This document shows positions 21,690-32,074 of a DNA stretch of 64,000 nt, piece by piece (position 1 is the stretch's first letter; every line of letters starts with the position of its first letter). The notes under the pieces were generated by a model that was given only the letters and a program-made list of their open reading frames with translations, was not told the DNA's origin and made no database searches. Origin of the DNA: Anas platyrhynchos (lineage: Eukaryota > Chordata > Aves > Anseriformes > Anatidae); NCBI RefSeq assembly GCF_047663525.1, contig NC_092617.1, positions 5,809,501 through 5,873,500 of the forward strand, read 5' to 3'. Position numbers and translations under genes: made by a program.

Positions 21690-23423
21690 CCTATTTTTAA
21701 CCTTATTTTTCCCCCTATTTTTAACCTTTGTTGTTGTTTTTGAGTTTCTCCCCTAGAGGGCCGCGTTTTGGGCTAAAACGAGGTGTTTTTGGCCAAAAGC
21801 AGCTGTCCCCAGGCAAATGAGGCCTTTTGGGGAAAAAAACAGGCGGTTTGGGTTAAAAATAGAGCTGAAAATCCCAGGTTGTTTTTTTTTTCTTTTATTT
21901 ATATAATTTTACGTTTTGGTTAATTTTAATTAAATTTTGGGTATTTTGGTAAAATGTTGGGTATTTAATATAAAGAAATAGAAAATAATAGAATTAATGG
22001 AATTAATAAAATAATAGAATTAATGGAATTAATAAAATAATAGAATTAATAAAATAAATAATAGAATTAATAAAATAATAATAGAATTAATAAATACATA
22101 AAATAATTATTTATAAATATAATTTTATTTATAAACATGAATATAATTATCAAAAAAATATAATATTGAAAATATAAAAATAAAAGAGATTTTTTTAAGG
22201 GAAAATAATGCTAATTAGAGCAAAACCATTAATTTATTAAAGTATTTATTGGAAATAATTTTAATTAAAAGCATTTATAAGATTTGGGAAGAAAATGCAA
22301 TTTATCATAAAAATATTTAAAAAGTATTTCGTAAAATATAAATAATATAAAAATATACTAATAATATAAAAATAATAAAAAATCAATAAATATAAAATGT
22401 ATATAATATTTATGAATATATCATATGTAATATATTACATAATATTTAATATTTAATATAAAAATTAATAAATATAATAAAATACAATAAATATAATAAA
22501 TATTAATAAAATATAATTATAATTATGATAAATTAATATAAAATAATTAAATTAAAATAATAATATAATATATAATAATTCGAATTTCTTACTTAAATTA
22601 TAAACATTTTATTATTACAATATCTAATAAATAATTTATTAAATATCTGCGATAAGTACATATAAAATGCATAATAGGTAAAAATTAAAAAAATATATAA
22701 AATCAAAATTAAAAATAATAAATGGAAAATAATAAAAATGTGAAAAATATAAAATATAAAGTACAAAAAAGCAGTTATTTCTAGTAAAAATAATAATAAA
22801 TAGCATTTATTTCTAATAATTGTGGAATTATTAATAATAATCGTCATTTATTTCTAATCAAATAATGATATTATTAGTCAAAATTAAGGGTAATAATAAA
22901 ATTTAATGTTTCTTTTAAAAAATAATAAAAATATTTGTAATATAATGATAAAAAGTCTGTGTTTTCAATCAAATAATAATCATAATGCCCAAATAGCACC
23001 AATTTTATCTTTTTTATTAAAAAATAAAAATTCAGTAAAATGCAATAAATTCAATATAAAAATAAATTAAAATAAAATAATTAAAGTAAATTAAATTAAA
23101 AAATAAAATAAATAAAAATAAATAAAATAAAATAAAATAATAAAATAAAATAAAATAAAATAAAAATAAAAATAAAAAATAAAATAAAATAAAAATAAAA
23201 ATAAAAAATAAAATTCAATAAAAAAATTCTGAAACATCCCCCGGAATTAGTAATGGAGAAAGAAATTGATAAAATTAATAAATTTCATTAATAAAGTAAT
23301 AAAAATGTACGATAGCACCAATTCCTGCTAAAATAAGGATAAAAAATATAATTTTTCTAATAAAATAATAATAATTCTAATAAAATAGTGATATTTCTAT
23401 AATTATCATTCTAATATTTATAC

Positions 23424-23484
<61 letters not shown>

Positions 23485-24060
23485 TCGCAGATTTCTTAAA
23501 AATAATAATAAATAATAATAAAGAAAAATATATAATCAAATAAAAATAAAATAATAATAAAATAATAAAAAATTAATAAGAGATGTTTCTAATAATTTTA
23601 GAATAGCGAGTTTTTCTTGAAATTAATACCAAAAGAGGTATTTCTAATAATAATATTAAAAGACGTATTTCTTAAAAATAATAAAAAGCGTATTTCTAAT
23701 AATGCTAATTTTTAAATATTTCTTCAATAATAATGATAATTTCTAATAATTTTAAGGTAGCTGATATTTCATATAAAAAAAATAAATAAATAAATAATAA
23801 AAATAAATGAAAATAAATAAATAAATACATTTTTAAGAAATTGACAATTATTAGATGAAATAAATTCGAATTAAATAATAAAAGTAAAATCCAATAAAAC
23901 GGTAAAAATAAGTCCAAATATAATAATAAAAATAAATTGGAATAAAATACTAAAATTAAATTCGAATAAAACCATAAAAAGAAATCCAAATAAAATAATT
24001 AAAAATCAAATTAAAAAAATACTAATTCAAATAAAATAATAAAAATACCACTTTTAAAGC
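21690..24060. other. AT-rich spacer with A/T microsatellites
   Basis: About 2.4 kb of more than 80 percent A+T separates SALL2 from the V array. It holds (aataat)n near 22000, (aaaat)n at about 23090-23215 and a perfect (ata)n run at about 23420-23482. There is no gene and no recognisable transposon. It contrasts sharply with the GC-rich flanks and could be a matrix-attachment region, which is inference only. Confidence 0.8.
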
Positions 24061-24500
24061 AAAATTAACCAAAACCCGGAGAATTTGGGGCCCGAGGTGA
24101 GTTTTTGAGCTCGTCGCCTCCTTCTGAGGCCCGCCCGCGCTGCGGCCCCATTTTTCTGTCATTTCTCCCCAATTTGGGGTTTCCCCGCCACGCAGGTGCC
24201 CGGCCTGAAAATAACCAGAATCGAAGCTGAAAGACCCCAAAATGCTTTTTTTTGCACATTTCTTACGTTTTCGCCAGCTGGCGTCTTAGAAATAAATCCA
24301 TTCTCCCCCGAAAGTTGCGATTTTCGTTAAAATTCTATTTTTTTTTTCCCAGGCACCTGCTAATTGCGTTTTTCCCAACTTCCCCCGCAATTCGGGGGCA
24401 ATTACTCGATATTCGGTAAATTCGGAGCTTATCATTTCCGATACTTTCCTGCCCACCTAAATTCCAGGATTTTGGTTAAAAATAGAATCGGGGGCACTTT
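24061..24500. other. Unique mixed-composition island within the AT-rich spacer
   Basis: A stretch of ordinary composition (gcccgaggtgagtttttgag near 24090, then cgcctccttctgaggcccgc) lies between AT-rich blocks. It has no long frame with family resemblance and no repeat pattern. I see no gene; it may be a regulatory island or old unique sequence. Confidence 0.4.
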
Positions 24501-24509
24501 TGAATTAAA

Positions 24510-25250
24510 AGTAGTTGTAATTAAAAGTAGTTGTAATTAAAAGTAGTTGTAATTAAAGATAGTTGTAATTAGATTTAGTTCTAATTAAATGTGATTTTAA
24601 TTAAACGTAATTGTAATTAATCGTAATTAAATGCAATTTATATAATTAAATACAATTATTAAATAATTAAATATATTTGTGAGTATTTTTATAATAAGAT
24701 TATATTTATACTCGAATATATTTATACTCGAATATATTAATTAAGTGATATTAATATAATTAATTAATTAATATGTTTAAATAATAAATTCATTAATATA
24801 AAAATAAATAGTATATTAATTAATTGATTAATATATTAATTAGATTATTTGATTAGATTTGATTAGATTATTTGATTAATTAGATTTATAATCATTTTAT
24901 AATTATAAATAATTAGAAATGTTTTAATTGTTGATAATTCCATGTGTTGCTAATTAAGTGTACACATAAATTAACACTTTTAATTAAATGCATCGATTTT
25001 TATTATAATATTTATATCATAATATTAAATTAATATTTAATTTTTATTAATTTTAATTTTTATTAATAATTAAATTAATATATATAATTTATATAATTAA
25101 TATATAAAATTAAATACATCCTTAATTATATATGATTAATTATATACGATTAATTATATATATTTAACACTCTATATGAAATATATTCTATATATATATT
25201 AATTATATTTAATTATATTTAATTAGGATTCTTGCTTATGTTTTTAATTA
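24510..25250. other. Second AT-rich spacer
   Basis: It starts with four tandem copies of attaaaagtagttgta and continues as TTAATTAA-rich sequence. No gene is seen. It ends at the octamer cluster. Confidence 0.75.
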
Positions 25251-25284
25251 ACCCCGTTTATAATTAACCCCGTCTGGCTGCCAA

Positions 25285-25425
25285 GTCAACCCTGACACGC
25301 ACCTGCTGTGCCGGAGGCGGGGCGGCAGGGCCTCATTTGCATATGCAAATCAGCACGAACCTACACTACATGCAAATGAGGGGGGCGGGGCTTTAATTTT
25401 GCAAATGAGGGGAGCTTTGAAGGGT
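25285..25425. promoter_or_regulatory. Cluster of three perfect Ig octamers with E-boxes
   Basis: ATTTGCAT at 25335-25342 abuts ATGCAAAT at 25343-25350, and a third ATGCAAAT lies at 25370-25377. A near-octamer, ttgcaaatga, follows at about 25400, and CACCTG and CAGCTG-type E-boxes lie close by. Octamers bound by OCT1/OCT2 with E-boxes are the hallmark of Ig promoters and enhancers. No leader exon follows, so an enhancer, a divergent promoter or the relic of a lost V is possible. Confidence 0.6.
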
Positions 25426-25474
25426 GGTGCTGGGTAGGTTTTTTGGGCAGCTGGGGGGTTCCCTGACCTGGGAG

Positions 25475-26235
25475 CCCAAATTCTCTTCATTGAACCCAAA
25501 TTCCCTTCATTGAACCCAAATTGTCTTCATTGAACCCAAATTCTCTTCATTAAACCCAAATCCCCTTCATTAAACCTATATTCTCTTCACTGAACCTAAA
25601 TTCCCTCCATTGAGCCCAAATTCCCTCTGCTGATCCCAAATTCCCTTCACTGAACCCCAAATTCCCTTCATTGAACCCCAAATTCTCTCCACTGAGCCCA
25701 AATTCCCTTCTCTGAGCCTAAATTCCCTTATTTGAGCCCAAATTCCTTTCTCTCAGCGTAAATTCCCTTATTTGAGCCCAAATTCCCTTCACTGAACCCA
25801 AATTCCCTTATATGAGCCTAAATTCCCTTATTTGAGCCCAAATTCCCTTCACTGAACCCAAATTCCCTTCTCTGAGCCTAAATTCCCTTATTTGAGCCCA
25901 AATTCCCTTCACTGAACCCAAATTCTCTTCTCTGAGCCTAAATTCCCTTATTTGAGCCCAAATTCACTTCACTGAGCCCAAACTCCCATTATTGAGCCCA
26001 AAATCCCTACTCTGAGTGCAAATTCCCTTATTTGAACCCAAATTTCCTTCTCTGAGCCTAAATTCCTTTCTCTGAGCCCAAATTCACTTCACTGAGTCCA
26101 AATTTCCTTCATTCAACCAAAATTCCCTTTACTGAGCCCAAATTCCCTTTACTGAGCCCAAATTCCCATTATTGAGCCCAAATTCCCATTATTGACCCCA
26201 AAATCCCTACTCCGAGCCCAAATTCCCTTCCCTAA
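25475..26235. repeat. Minisatellite (CCCAAATTCCCTTCACTGAA)
   Basis: About 38 units of 19-21 bp lie at the left edge of the V array. Related short motifs (ggaatttgggctc, the reverse complement) recur at 45530-45630 and 62220-62340 on the far side of V clusters. Confidence 0.88.
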
Positions 26236-26573
26236 TATCCATGACTTTGGGCCCATATCTTGAGTTTTGGGGCAAATATGGAGATATCTTTGCTTTGGAC
26301 ACCTTTTTTGACAAAATACACGCAGATTTTGGCCCTTTACGGTTCTTTCCTGCAGCACCCATCGCAGAATGGGTTGAATCTGCCCAAATTTGGCTACACT
26401 GGGCCATTGATTGTGGCGGTGATGGTGGTGATGGTGGTTTTGGTGGTGGTGGTGCTGGTCACATCGCTCATCTTGATCACCCAAATCCCTGGCATTCCAC
26501 CCCAAAGCATTTGCTGAACCCAACTCATTCCACTGACCCCAAGGTACTAAATTAAGCCCAAATTTCCTGCTCC

Positions 26574-26993
26574 ATGCCCCAAACTTGCACCAGGGGGTCG
26601 CTGATCCTGGTCTGCAAGGGCTCCGGCTTCACCTTCAGCAGCTACGAAATGCAGTGGGTGCGACAGGCACCTGGGAAGGGGCTCGAAAACGTCGCGGGTA
26701 TTTGGAGTGATGGTAAAATTTGGTACTTGCCGGAGGTGGAGGGACGCTTCACCATCTCCAGGAACAACGGGCAGAGCACGGCCACCCTGCAGATGAACAG
26801 CCTCAAGGCCGAAGACACCGCCACCTACTACTGCGCGAGAAGTTATGCTCGTACTGGTTGTACTGGTATTGGTTGGATGGATGCTGTTGCTGGTGCTGCT
26901 GGTGCTGCTGGTCTCATCCACAGCCCATGGCCAGGTCCCAACACAACTCATCCCAGCTCTGCCTGCGTGTTGGTCTGCTACTACTGCTCGTAA
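26574..26993 (+). pseudogene. V01: 5'-truncated IGHV-type segment, tail D
   Basis: The frame begins in FR1 at the recurrent junction cttgcaccagggggtcgctg instead of a leader or acceptor. CDR1 region SSYEMQ, CDR2 region [15 protein letters not shown], intact [11 protein letters not shown] and AEDTATYYC. The fused tail is class D and carries on through GAAGAAG to a second YYC-like end and a stop. It converges on V02. FR1 is shortened by about 15 residues and there is no signal peptide. Confidence 0.85.
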
Positions 26994-27153
26994 CGTGGTC
27001 GTGCCACGTGCTACCATCGCTCTGAATACCCGCGACGTACTCAAGTCCCTTCCTGGGTTCCCGTTGCACCCATCCCATGTGGTAGCTGCTGAAGGTGAAG
27101 CCGGAGCCCTTGAAGGCCAGGATCAGCGACCCCCTGGTGCAAGTTTGGGGCAT
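26914..27153 (-). pseudogene. V02: V fragment lacking FR3
   Basis: Minus-strand fragment from the same FR1 junction as V01 through [17 protein letters not shown] and CDR2 (IQSDGSTWH). FR3 is gone; the frame runs into the antisense of the V01 tail. Three conserved FR2 residues are changed (R to Q, A to E, G to R). It follows V03 in the same orientation. Confidence 0.8.
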
Positions 27154-27156
27154 GGA

Positions 27157-27728
27157 TTAGGAAATTTGGGCTTTTTTCAGTACCTTGGGGTCAGTGGAAT
27201 GAGTTGGGTTCAGCAAATGCTTTGGGGTGGAATGCCAGGGATTTGGGTGATCAAGATGAGCGATGTGACCACCACCACCACCACCACCACCACCGCCACA
27301 ATCAATGCCAAGACCGTCAACATCACCAAGAGCATTTTTAATGTCACCACCAGCATCAATGTAACCAGCACCAGGAGCACCAGCAATGTCACTACCAGCA
27401 GCTGTAGTATAACCACTAGCATCTTTCGCGCAGTAGTAGGTGGCGGTGTCTTCGGCCTTGAGGCTGTTCATCTGCAGGGTGGCCGTGCTCTGCCCGTTGT
27501 TCCTGGAGATGGTGAAGCGTCCCTTCACCGCCGGCGCGTAGTATGTGCTACTACCACTGCTACTAATAAGTGCGACCCACTCGAGCCCCTTCCCGGGTGC
27601 CTGTCGCACCCACTGCATTTGGTAGCTGCTGAAGGTGAAGCCAGAGGCCTTGCAGACCAGGGTCAGGGACCCCCCGGGACTCACGAGGGTCCCTCCGGAC
27701 TCATCCAAGGTCTCGGCCGCCCGCAGCC
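27157..27728 (-). pseudogene. V03: V exon without leader, long tail A
   Basis: Complete V exon with its 3' splice acceptor (tccttcctccccag), then [35 protein letters not shown] and AEDTATYYC. The leader exon is missing because the intron is cut by the head-to-head junction with V04. The class A tail is about 90 codons, with [19 protein letters not shown] near its end. An open frame across V and tail, and no RSS, mark it as a V-D fused donor. Confidence 0.85.
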
Positions 27729-27766
27729 CTGGGGAGGAAGGACAGAGAGCGGTGGGCTCAGCCTGG

Positions 27767-28079
27767 GGGGTCCCTGACCCGGGTCTGCAAGGGCTCCGGC
27801 TTCTCCTTCAGCAGCTACGCCATGCATTGGGTGCGACAGGCACCCGGGAAGGGGCTCGAGTTTGTCGCGGGTATTGACAACAGTGGTAGTTACACAGAGT
27901 ACGTGCCGGCGGTGAAGGGACGCTTCACCATCTCCCGGAACGACGGGCAGAGCACGGCCACCCTGCAGATGAACAGCCTCAAGGCCGAAGACACCGCCAC
28001 CTACTACTGCGCGAAAGCTGCTGGTAGTGGTGGTTGGAATATTGATAGTGCTGATGGCCTTGATGGGTCAAAATACTAA
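27767..28079 (+). pseudogene. V04: V body from FR1 GSLT, short tail
   Basis: It begins at the recurrent junction ggtccctgacc, so only the last third of FR1 remains (T-R-V-C-K). [22 protein letters not shown] and AEDTATYYC are intact. The tail is short ([20 protein letters not shown]) and stops at 28079. No leader, acceptor or RSS. Confidence 0.85.
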
Positions 28080-28117
28080 CATCACCATTCCATCCTCATT
28101 CCATTGACCCCAAAGTA

Positions 28118-28519
28118 CTAAATTAAGCCCAAATTTACTGCACCAGCAGCACCAGCAGCACCAGCAGCACCATCAATCCAATCAATAGCAGTACAACCAC
28201 CGCAAGAATAACTTCTCGTGCAGTAGTAGGTGGCGGTGTCTTCGGCCTTGAGGCTGTTCATCTGCAGGGTGGCCGTGCTCTGCCCGTCGTTTCTGGAGAT
28301 GGTGAAGCGTCCCTCAACCGCTGGTGCGTAGTATGTGCTACTACCACTGTAGCCAATTTGTGCGACGTATTCGAGCCCCTTCCCAGGTGCCTGTCGCACC
28401 CAATATATGCGGTATTCACTGTAGGTGTATCTGGAGGCCTTGCAGACCAGGGTCAGGGACCCCCCGGGACTCACGAGGCCCCCTCCGGACTCATCCAAGG
28501 TCTCGGCCGCCCGCAGCCC
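28118..28519 (-). pseudogene. V05: V exon without leader, cysteine tail
   Basis: Acceptor and full FR1 are present. FR1/CDR1 is unusual ([12 protein letters not shown]), and CDR2 is [16 protein letters not shown]. The tail [20 protein letters not shown] has two closely spaced cysteines. Its intron is joined directly to the upstream region of V06 on the other strand, so the leader is lost. Confidence 0.85.
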
Positions 28520-28552
28520 TGGGGAGAAAGGACAGAGAGCGAAGCGCTCCGT

Positions 28553-28678
28553 TGACTTATTACGAATTAAGTCAATTCAGTGAAATAACCCAAGGAGGGT
28601 TAACCCAATTAATGCCCCCTTGGGCGCCTTCAAATACGCAGCGTCCCCACAGCACCCAGCACCCCTTCAATCCCCACC
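28553..28678 (+). promoter_or_regulatory. V06 upstream region without octamer
   Basis: It shares with V31 and V55 the order ttgacttatta, aatgaaataacccaagg, agggttaacccaattaatgc and a TATA-like cgccttcaaatac about 45 bp before the ATG. No octamer is seen. Confidence 0.55.
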
Positions 28679-29402
28679 ATGAGTCCTCGGCCTCACGCCT
28701 TCGCCCTCCTCCTCCTCCTGGCCGCCGTCCCAGGTAGGGCCCGGTCCCGCGGAGGCTGCCGGCGGCCCCGGCTCCCCACGGCCGTGCGGGGGCCCGTGCC
28801 GTGCGGCTGAGCCCACCGCTCTCTGTCCTTCCTCCCCAGGGCTGCGGGCGGCCGCCACCTTGGATGAGTCCGGAGGGGGCCTCGTGAGTCCCGGGGGGTC
28901 CCTGACCCTGGTCTGCAAGGGCTCCGGATACACCTTCAGTGACTACGGCATGAGATGGGTGCGACAGGCACCCGGGAAGGGGCTCGAAGATATCGCAGCT
29001 ATTAGTAAGGATGGTAGTTGGACAGGCTACGCGTCGGCGGTGAAGGGACGCTTCACCATCTCCAGGAACGACGGGCAGAGCACGGCCACCCTGCAGATGA
29101 ACAGCCTCAAGGCCGAAGACACCGCCACCTACTACTGCGCGAAAAGTGCTAGTGGTTATACTACAGCTGCTGGTAGTGACATTGCTGGTGCTCCTGGTGC
29201 TGGTTACATTGATGCTGGTGGTGACATTAAAAATGGTCTTGGTGATGTTGACGGTCTTGGCATTGATTGTGGTGGTGATCGTGGTTTTGGTGGTGGTGCT
29301 GCTGGTCACATTGGTCATCTTGATCACCCAAATCCCTGGCATTCCACCCCAAATCATTTGCTGAACCCAACTCATTCCACTGACCCCAAGGTACTAAATT
29401 AA
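28679..29402 (+). CDS. V06: leader-bearing IGHV-type segment with fused tail A
   Basis: Leader exon 28679-28733 ([18 protein letters not shown], phase 1), a 106-bp intron with gtaggg donor and tccttcctccccag acceptor, and a V exon from 28840 ([20 protein letters not shown]). CDR1 region SDYGMR, CDR2 region [16 protein letters not shown], and FR3 [16 protein letters not shown] to YYC at 29136-29138. The frame stays open through an 88-codon class A tail to 29402. No heptamer/nonamer follows FR3, so conventional V(D)J joining is not supported. From about 29087 on it is identical to V37, while CDR1 and CDR2 differ. Confidence 0.8.
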
Positions 29403-29420
29403 GCCCAAATTTACTGCTCC

Positions 29421-29660
29421 ATGCCCCAAACTTGCACCAGGGGGTCGCTGATCCTGGCCTTCAAGGGCTCCGGCTTCACCTTCAGCAGCTACCACATGGG
29501 ATGGGTGCAACGGGAACCCAGGAAGGGACTTGAGTACGTCGCGGGTATTCAGAGCGATGGTAGCACGTGGCACGACCACGTTACGAGCAGTAGTAGCAGA
29601 CCAACACGCAGGCAGAGCTGGGATGAGTTGTGTTGGGACCTGGCCATGGGCTGTGGATGA
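29421..29660 (+). pseudogene. V07: V fragment lacking FR3
   Basis: Plus-strand twin of V02: the same cttgcaccaggggg junction, [26 protein letters not shown], then the antisense of the V08 tail. It follows V06 in the same orientation, as V02 follows V03. An exact copy is V38. Confidence 0.8.
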
Positions 29661-30044
29661 GACCAGCAGCACCAGCAGCACCAGCAGCACCAGCAACAGC
29701 ATCCATCCAACCAATACCAGTACAACCAGTACGAGCATAACTTCTCGCGCAGTAGTAGGTGGCGGTGTCTTCGGCCTTGAGGCTGTTCATCTGCAGGGTG
29801 GCCGTGCTCTGCCCGTTGTTCCTGGAGATGGTGAAGCGTCCCTGCACCGCCGGCGCGTACCATGTGTCACCATCACTCTCAATACCTGCGACGTACTCGA
29901 GCCCCTTCCCGGGTGCCTGTCGCACCCACTGCATGCTGTAGCTGCTGAAGGTGTATCCGGAGCCCTTGCAGACCAGGGTCAGGGACCCCCCGGGACTCAC
30001 GAGGCCCCCTCCGGACTCATCCAAGGTGGCGGCCGCCCGCAGCC
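29581..30044 (-). pseudogene. V08: V exon without leader, tail D
   Basis: Acceptor, [34 protein letters not shown] and AEDTATYYC are all in frame. The class D tail with GAAGAAGAAG ends in CVLVCYYCS and a stop, overlapping the end of V07. The leader is lost at the head-to-head junction with V09. An exact copy is V39. Confidence 0.85.
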
Positions 30045-30082
30045 CTGGGGAGGAAGGACAGAGAGCGGTGGGCTCAGCCTGG

Positions 30083-30446
30083 GTAGTCCCTGACCCTGGT
30101 CTGCAAGGGCTCCGGCTTCACCTTCAGCAGCTACGGCATGAGATGGGTGCGACAGGCACCTGGGAAGGGGCTCGAGTTCGTCGCGGGTATTGAGAACGAT
30201 GGTAGTGGCACATACTACGCGCCGGCGGTGGAGGGACGCTTCACCATCTCCAGGAACAACGGGCAGAGCACGCTCACCCTGCAGATGAACAGCCTCAAGG
30301 CCGAAGACACCGCCACCTACTACTGCGTGAGAAGTGCTAGTGGTTGTTGGAGTGGTGATTGTGCTCGTGTGTTGATGGCTGACAATATTAGCATCACCTG
30401 GAGCATTATGATCATCACAAAACCATCACCAACACCATCAGCATGA
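30083..30446 (+). pseudogene. V09: V body from FR1, tail B
   Basis: It starts at the tagtccctgacc junction. [22 protein letters not shown] and [11 protein letters not shown] are present. The tail [18 protein letters not shown] holds two cysteines. It reads on into the region that V10 uses on the other strand. An exact copy is V40. Confidence 0.85.
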
Positions 30447-30837
30447 CCAGTACCACAACCAGTGTCACCAGCAGCTCCAGCACCAGCAGCACCAGCAATC
30501 CTAGCAGCATAAGCACAACCACTACCAGCACATTTTGCGCAGTAGTAGGTGGCGGTGTCTTCGGCCTTGAGGCTGTTCATCTGCAGGGTGGCCGTGCTCT
30601 GCCCGTTGTTCCTGGAGATGGTGAAGCGTCCCTTCACCGCCGGCGCGTAGTTTGTGTAACTACCACTGCTGCTAATATACGCGACGAATTCAAGACCCTT
30701 CCGAGGTGCCTGTCGAACCCAATACATGCTGTTGCTGCTGAAGGTGAAGCCGGAGGCCTTGCAGACCAGGGTCAGGGACCCCCCGGGACTCACTCGACCC
30801 CCTCCAGACTCATCCAAGGTCTCGGCCGCCCGCAGCC
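30320..30837 (-). pseudogene. V10: V exon without leader, tail C
   Basis: Acceptor intact; [30 protein letters not shown] (G to R in FR2), [16 protein letters not shown]. The class C tail ([19 protein letters not shown] then [15 protein letters not shown]) has four cysteines in frame. It overlaps the V09 tail by about 125 bp on opposite strands, both open. An exact copy is V41. Confidence 0.85.
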
Positions 30838-30879
30838 CTGGGGAGGAAGGACAGAGAGCGGTGGGCTCAGCCTCAATAG

Positions 30880-31234
30880 TCCCTGACCCTGGTCTGCAAG
30901 GCCTCCGGCTTCACCTTCAGTGACTTCTACATGTATTGGGTGCGACAGGCACCTGGGAAGGGGCTCGAGTTCGTCGCGAGTATTACCGGTAGTGGTAGTT
31001 ACACAGGCTACGCGCCGGCGGTGAAGGGACGCTTCACCATCTCCAGGAACAACGGGCAGAGCACGGCCACCCTGCAGATGAACAGCCTCAAGGCTGAAGA
31101 CACCGCCACCTACTACTGCGCGAAAGAAGCTGGTAGTGGTTGTTGGGGTTATGTTGCTGAGGTTCCTGTTGCTGCTGGTGGTGGTGCTGCTGGTGCTGGT
31201 TATGATGCTGGTGATGTTAATATTGTCAGCCATC
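30880..31234 (+). pseudogene. V11: V body from FR1, glycine-rich tail
   Basis: Junction aatagtccctgacc, then [33 protein letters not shown] and AEDTATYYC. The tail [19 protein letters not shown] leads to [12 protein letters not shown], then runs into V12 antisense. An exact copy is V42. Confidence 0.85.
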
Positions 31235-31558
31235 AACTCCACCAGCACACCAACCACTACCAGCACCACCACCACCTTTCACGGAGTAGTAGGTGGCGGT
31301 GTCTTCGGCCTTGAGGCTGTTCATCTGCAGGGTGAGCGTGCTCTGCCCGTTGTTCCTGGAGATGGTGAAGCGTCCCTTCACCGCCGGCAAGTACCATGTG
31401 CTACTACCACCGCTGTTAATACTCGCGATGAACTCGAGCGCCTTCCCAGGCGCCTGTCGCACCCACTCCATGGCGTAGCTGCTGAAGGTGAAGCCGGAGC
31501 CCTTGCAGACCAGGGTCAGGGACCCCCCGGGACTCACGAGGCCCCCTTCACACTCAGA
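31226..31558 (-). pseudogene. V12: V with FR1 start replaced and Cys104 lost
   Basis: FR1 begins [12 protein letters not shown], fused to a 130-bp spacer shared with V22/V23 and V28/V29. [17 protein letters not shown] and [16 protein letters not shown] follow. The conserved FR3 cysteine is serine (YYSVK), which would break the Ig-fold disulfide, so it can only be a donor or relic. The tail is short ([16 protein letters not shown]). An exact copy is V43. Confidence 0.85.
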
Positions 31559-31696
31559 GAACCCGAGCACTGTGCTTCCTGTCACTCAGCTCCTCCACAT
31601 CTCCCTTCCCTCCACCAGCCTCTGCTGCCGTGCGGCCATCTGGCACCACATCTCGTCTCTTCAGATCTCACAGCAGTCCTTGGATAGTCCCAAACA

Positions 31697-32060
31697 TCTC
31701 CGGCTTCTCCTTCAGCAGCTACGCCATGCATTGGGTGCGACAGGCACCCGGGAAGGGGCTCGAGTTTGTCGCGGGTATTAGCAGTGGTAGTGGCACATAC
31801 TACGTGCCGGCGATTCAGGGACGCTTCACCATCTCCAGGAACAACGGGCAGAGCACGGCCACCCTGCAGATGAACAGCCTCAAGGCCGAAGACACCGCCA
31901 CCTACTACTGCGCGAAACGTGCTGGTAGTGGTACTGGTGGTGCTGATGAGATTGCTGGTGCTGCTGCTGCTGGTACTGGTGGTTCTGGTTCTGGTCTTTA
32001 TGATGGTGCTGGTGATATTTATATTGTCAGCAATCAACATCACTGGCACTACCACCACAC
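31697..32060 (+). pseudogene. V13: V body from CDR1 edge, long tail
   Basis: It starts at the recurrent junction tagtcccaaacatctccggc, so FR1 is almost absent. [21 protein letters not shown] (V-K changed to I-Q before RF) and AEDTATYYC are present. The tail [19 protein letters not shown] then [17 protein letters not shown] is open. An exact copy is V44. Confidence 0.83.
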
Positions 32061-32074
32061 CAACCACTACCAGT

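Noticed and set aside
21690-25240. Possible LINE, retroviral or DNA-transposon insertion in the AT-rich spacer
   Set aside because: I saw no coding remnant, terminal repeat or target duplication; the sequence is simple A/T repeat.
26845-27777. Long plus-strand frame through V01 to V03 with [20 protein letters not shown]
   Set aside because: This recurrent string is antisense FR3 and appears opposite every V; it is not a gene.
31568-31574. CACTGTG (reverse of the RSS heptamer) beside V12, and cacagtg near 41485 beside V29
   Set aside because: They lie upstream of the V bodies, in the shared spacer, and no nonamer is seen at 12 or 23 bp.
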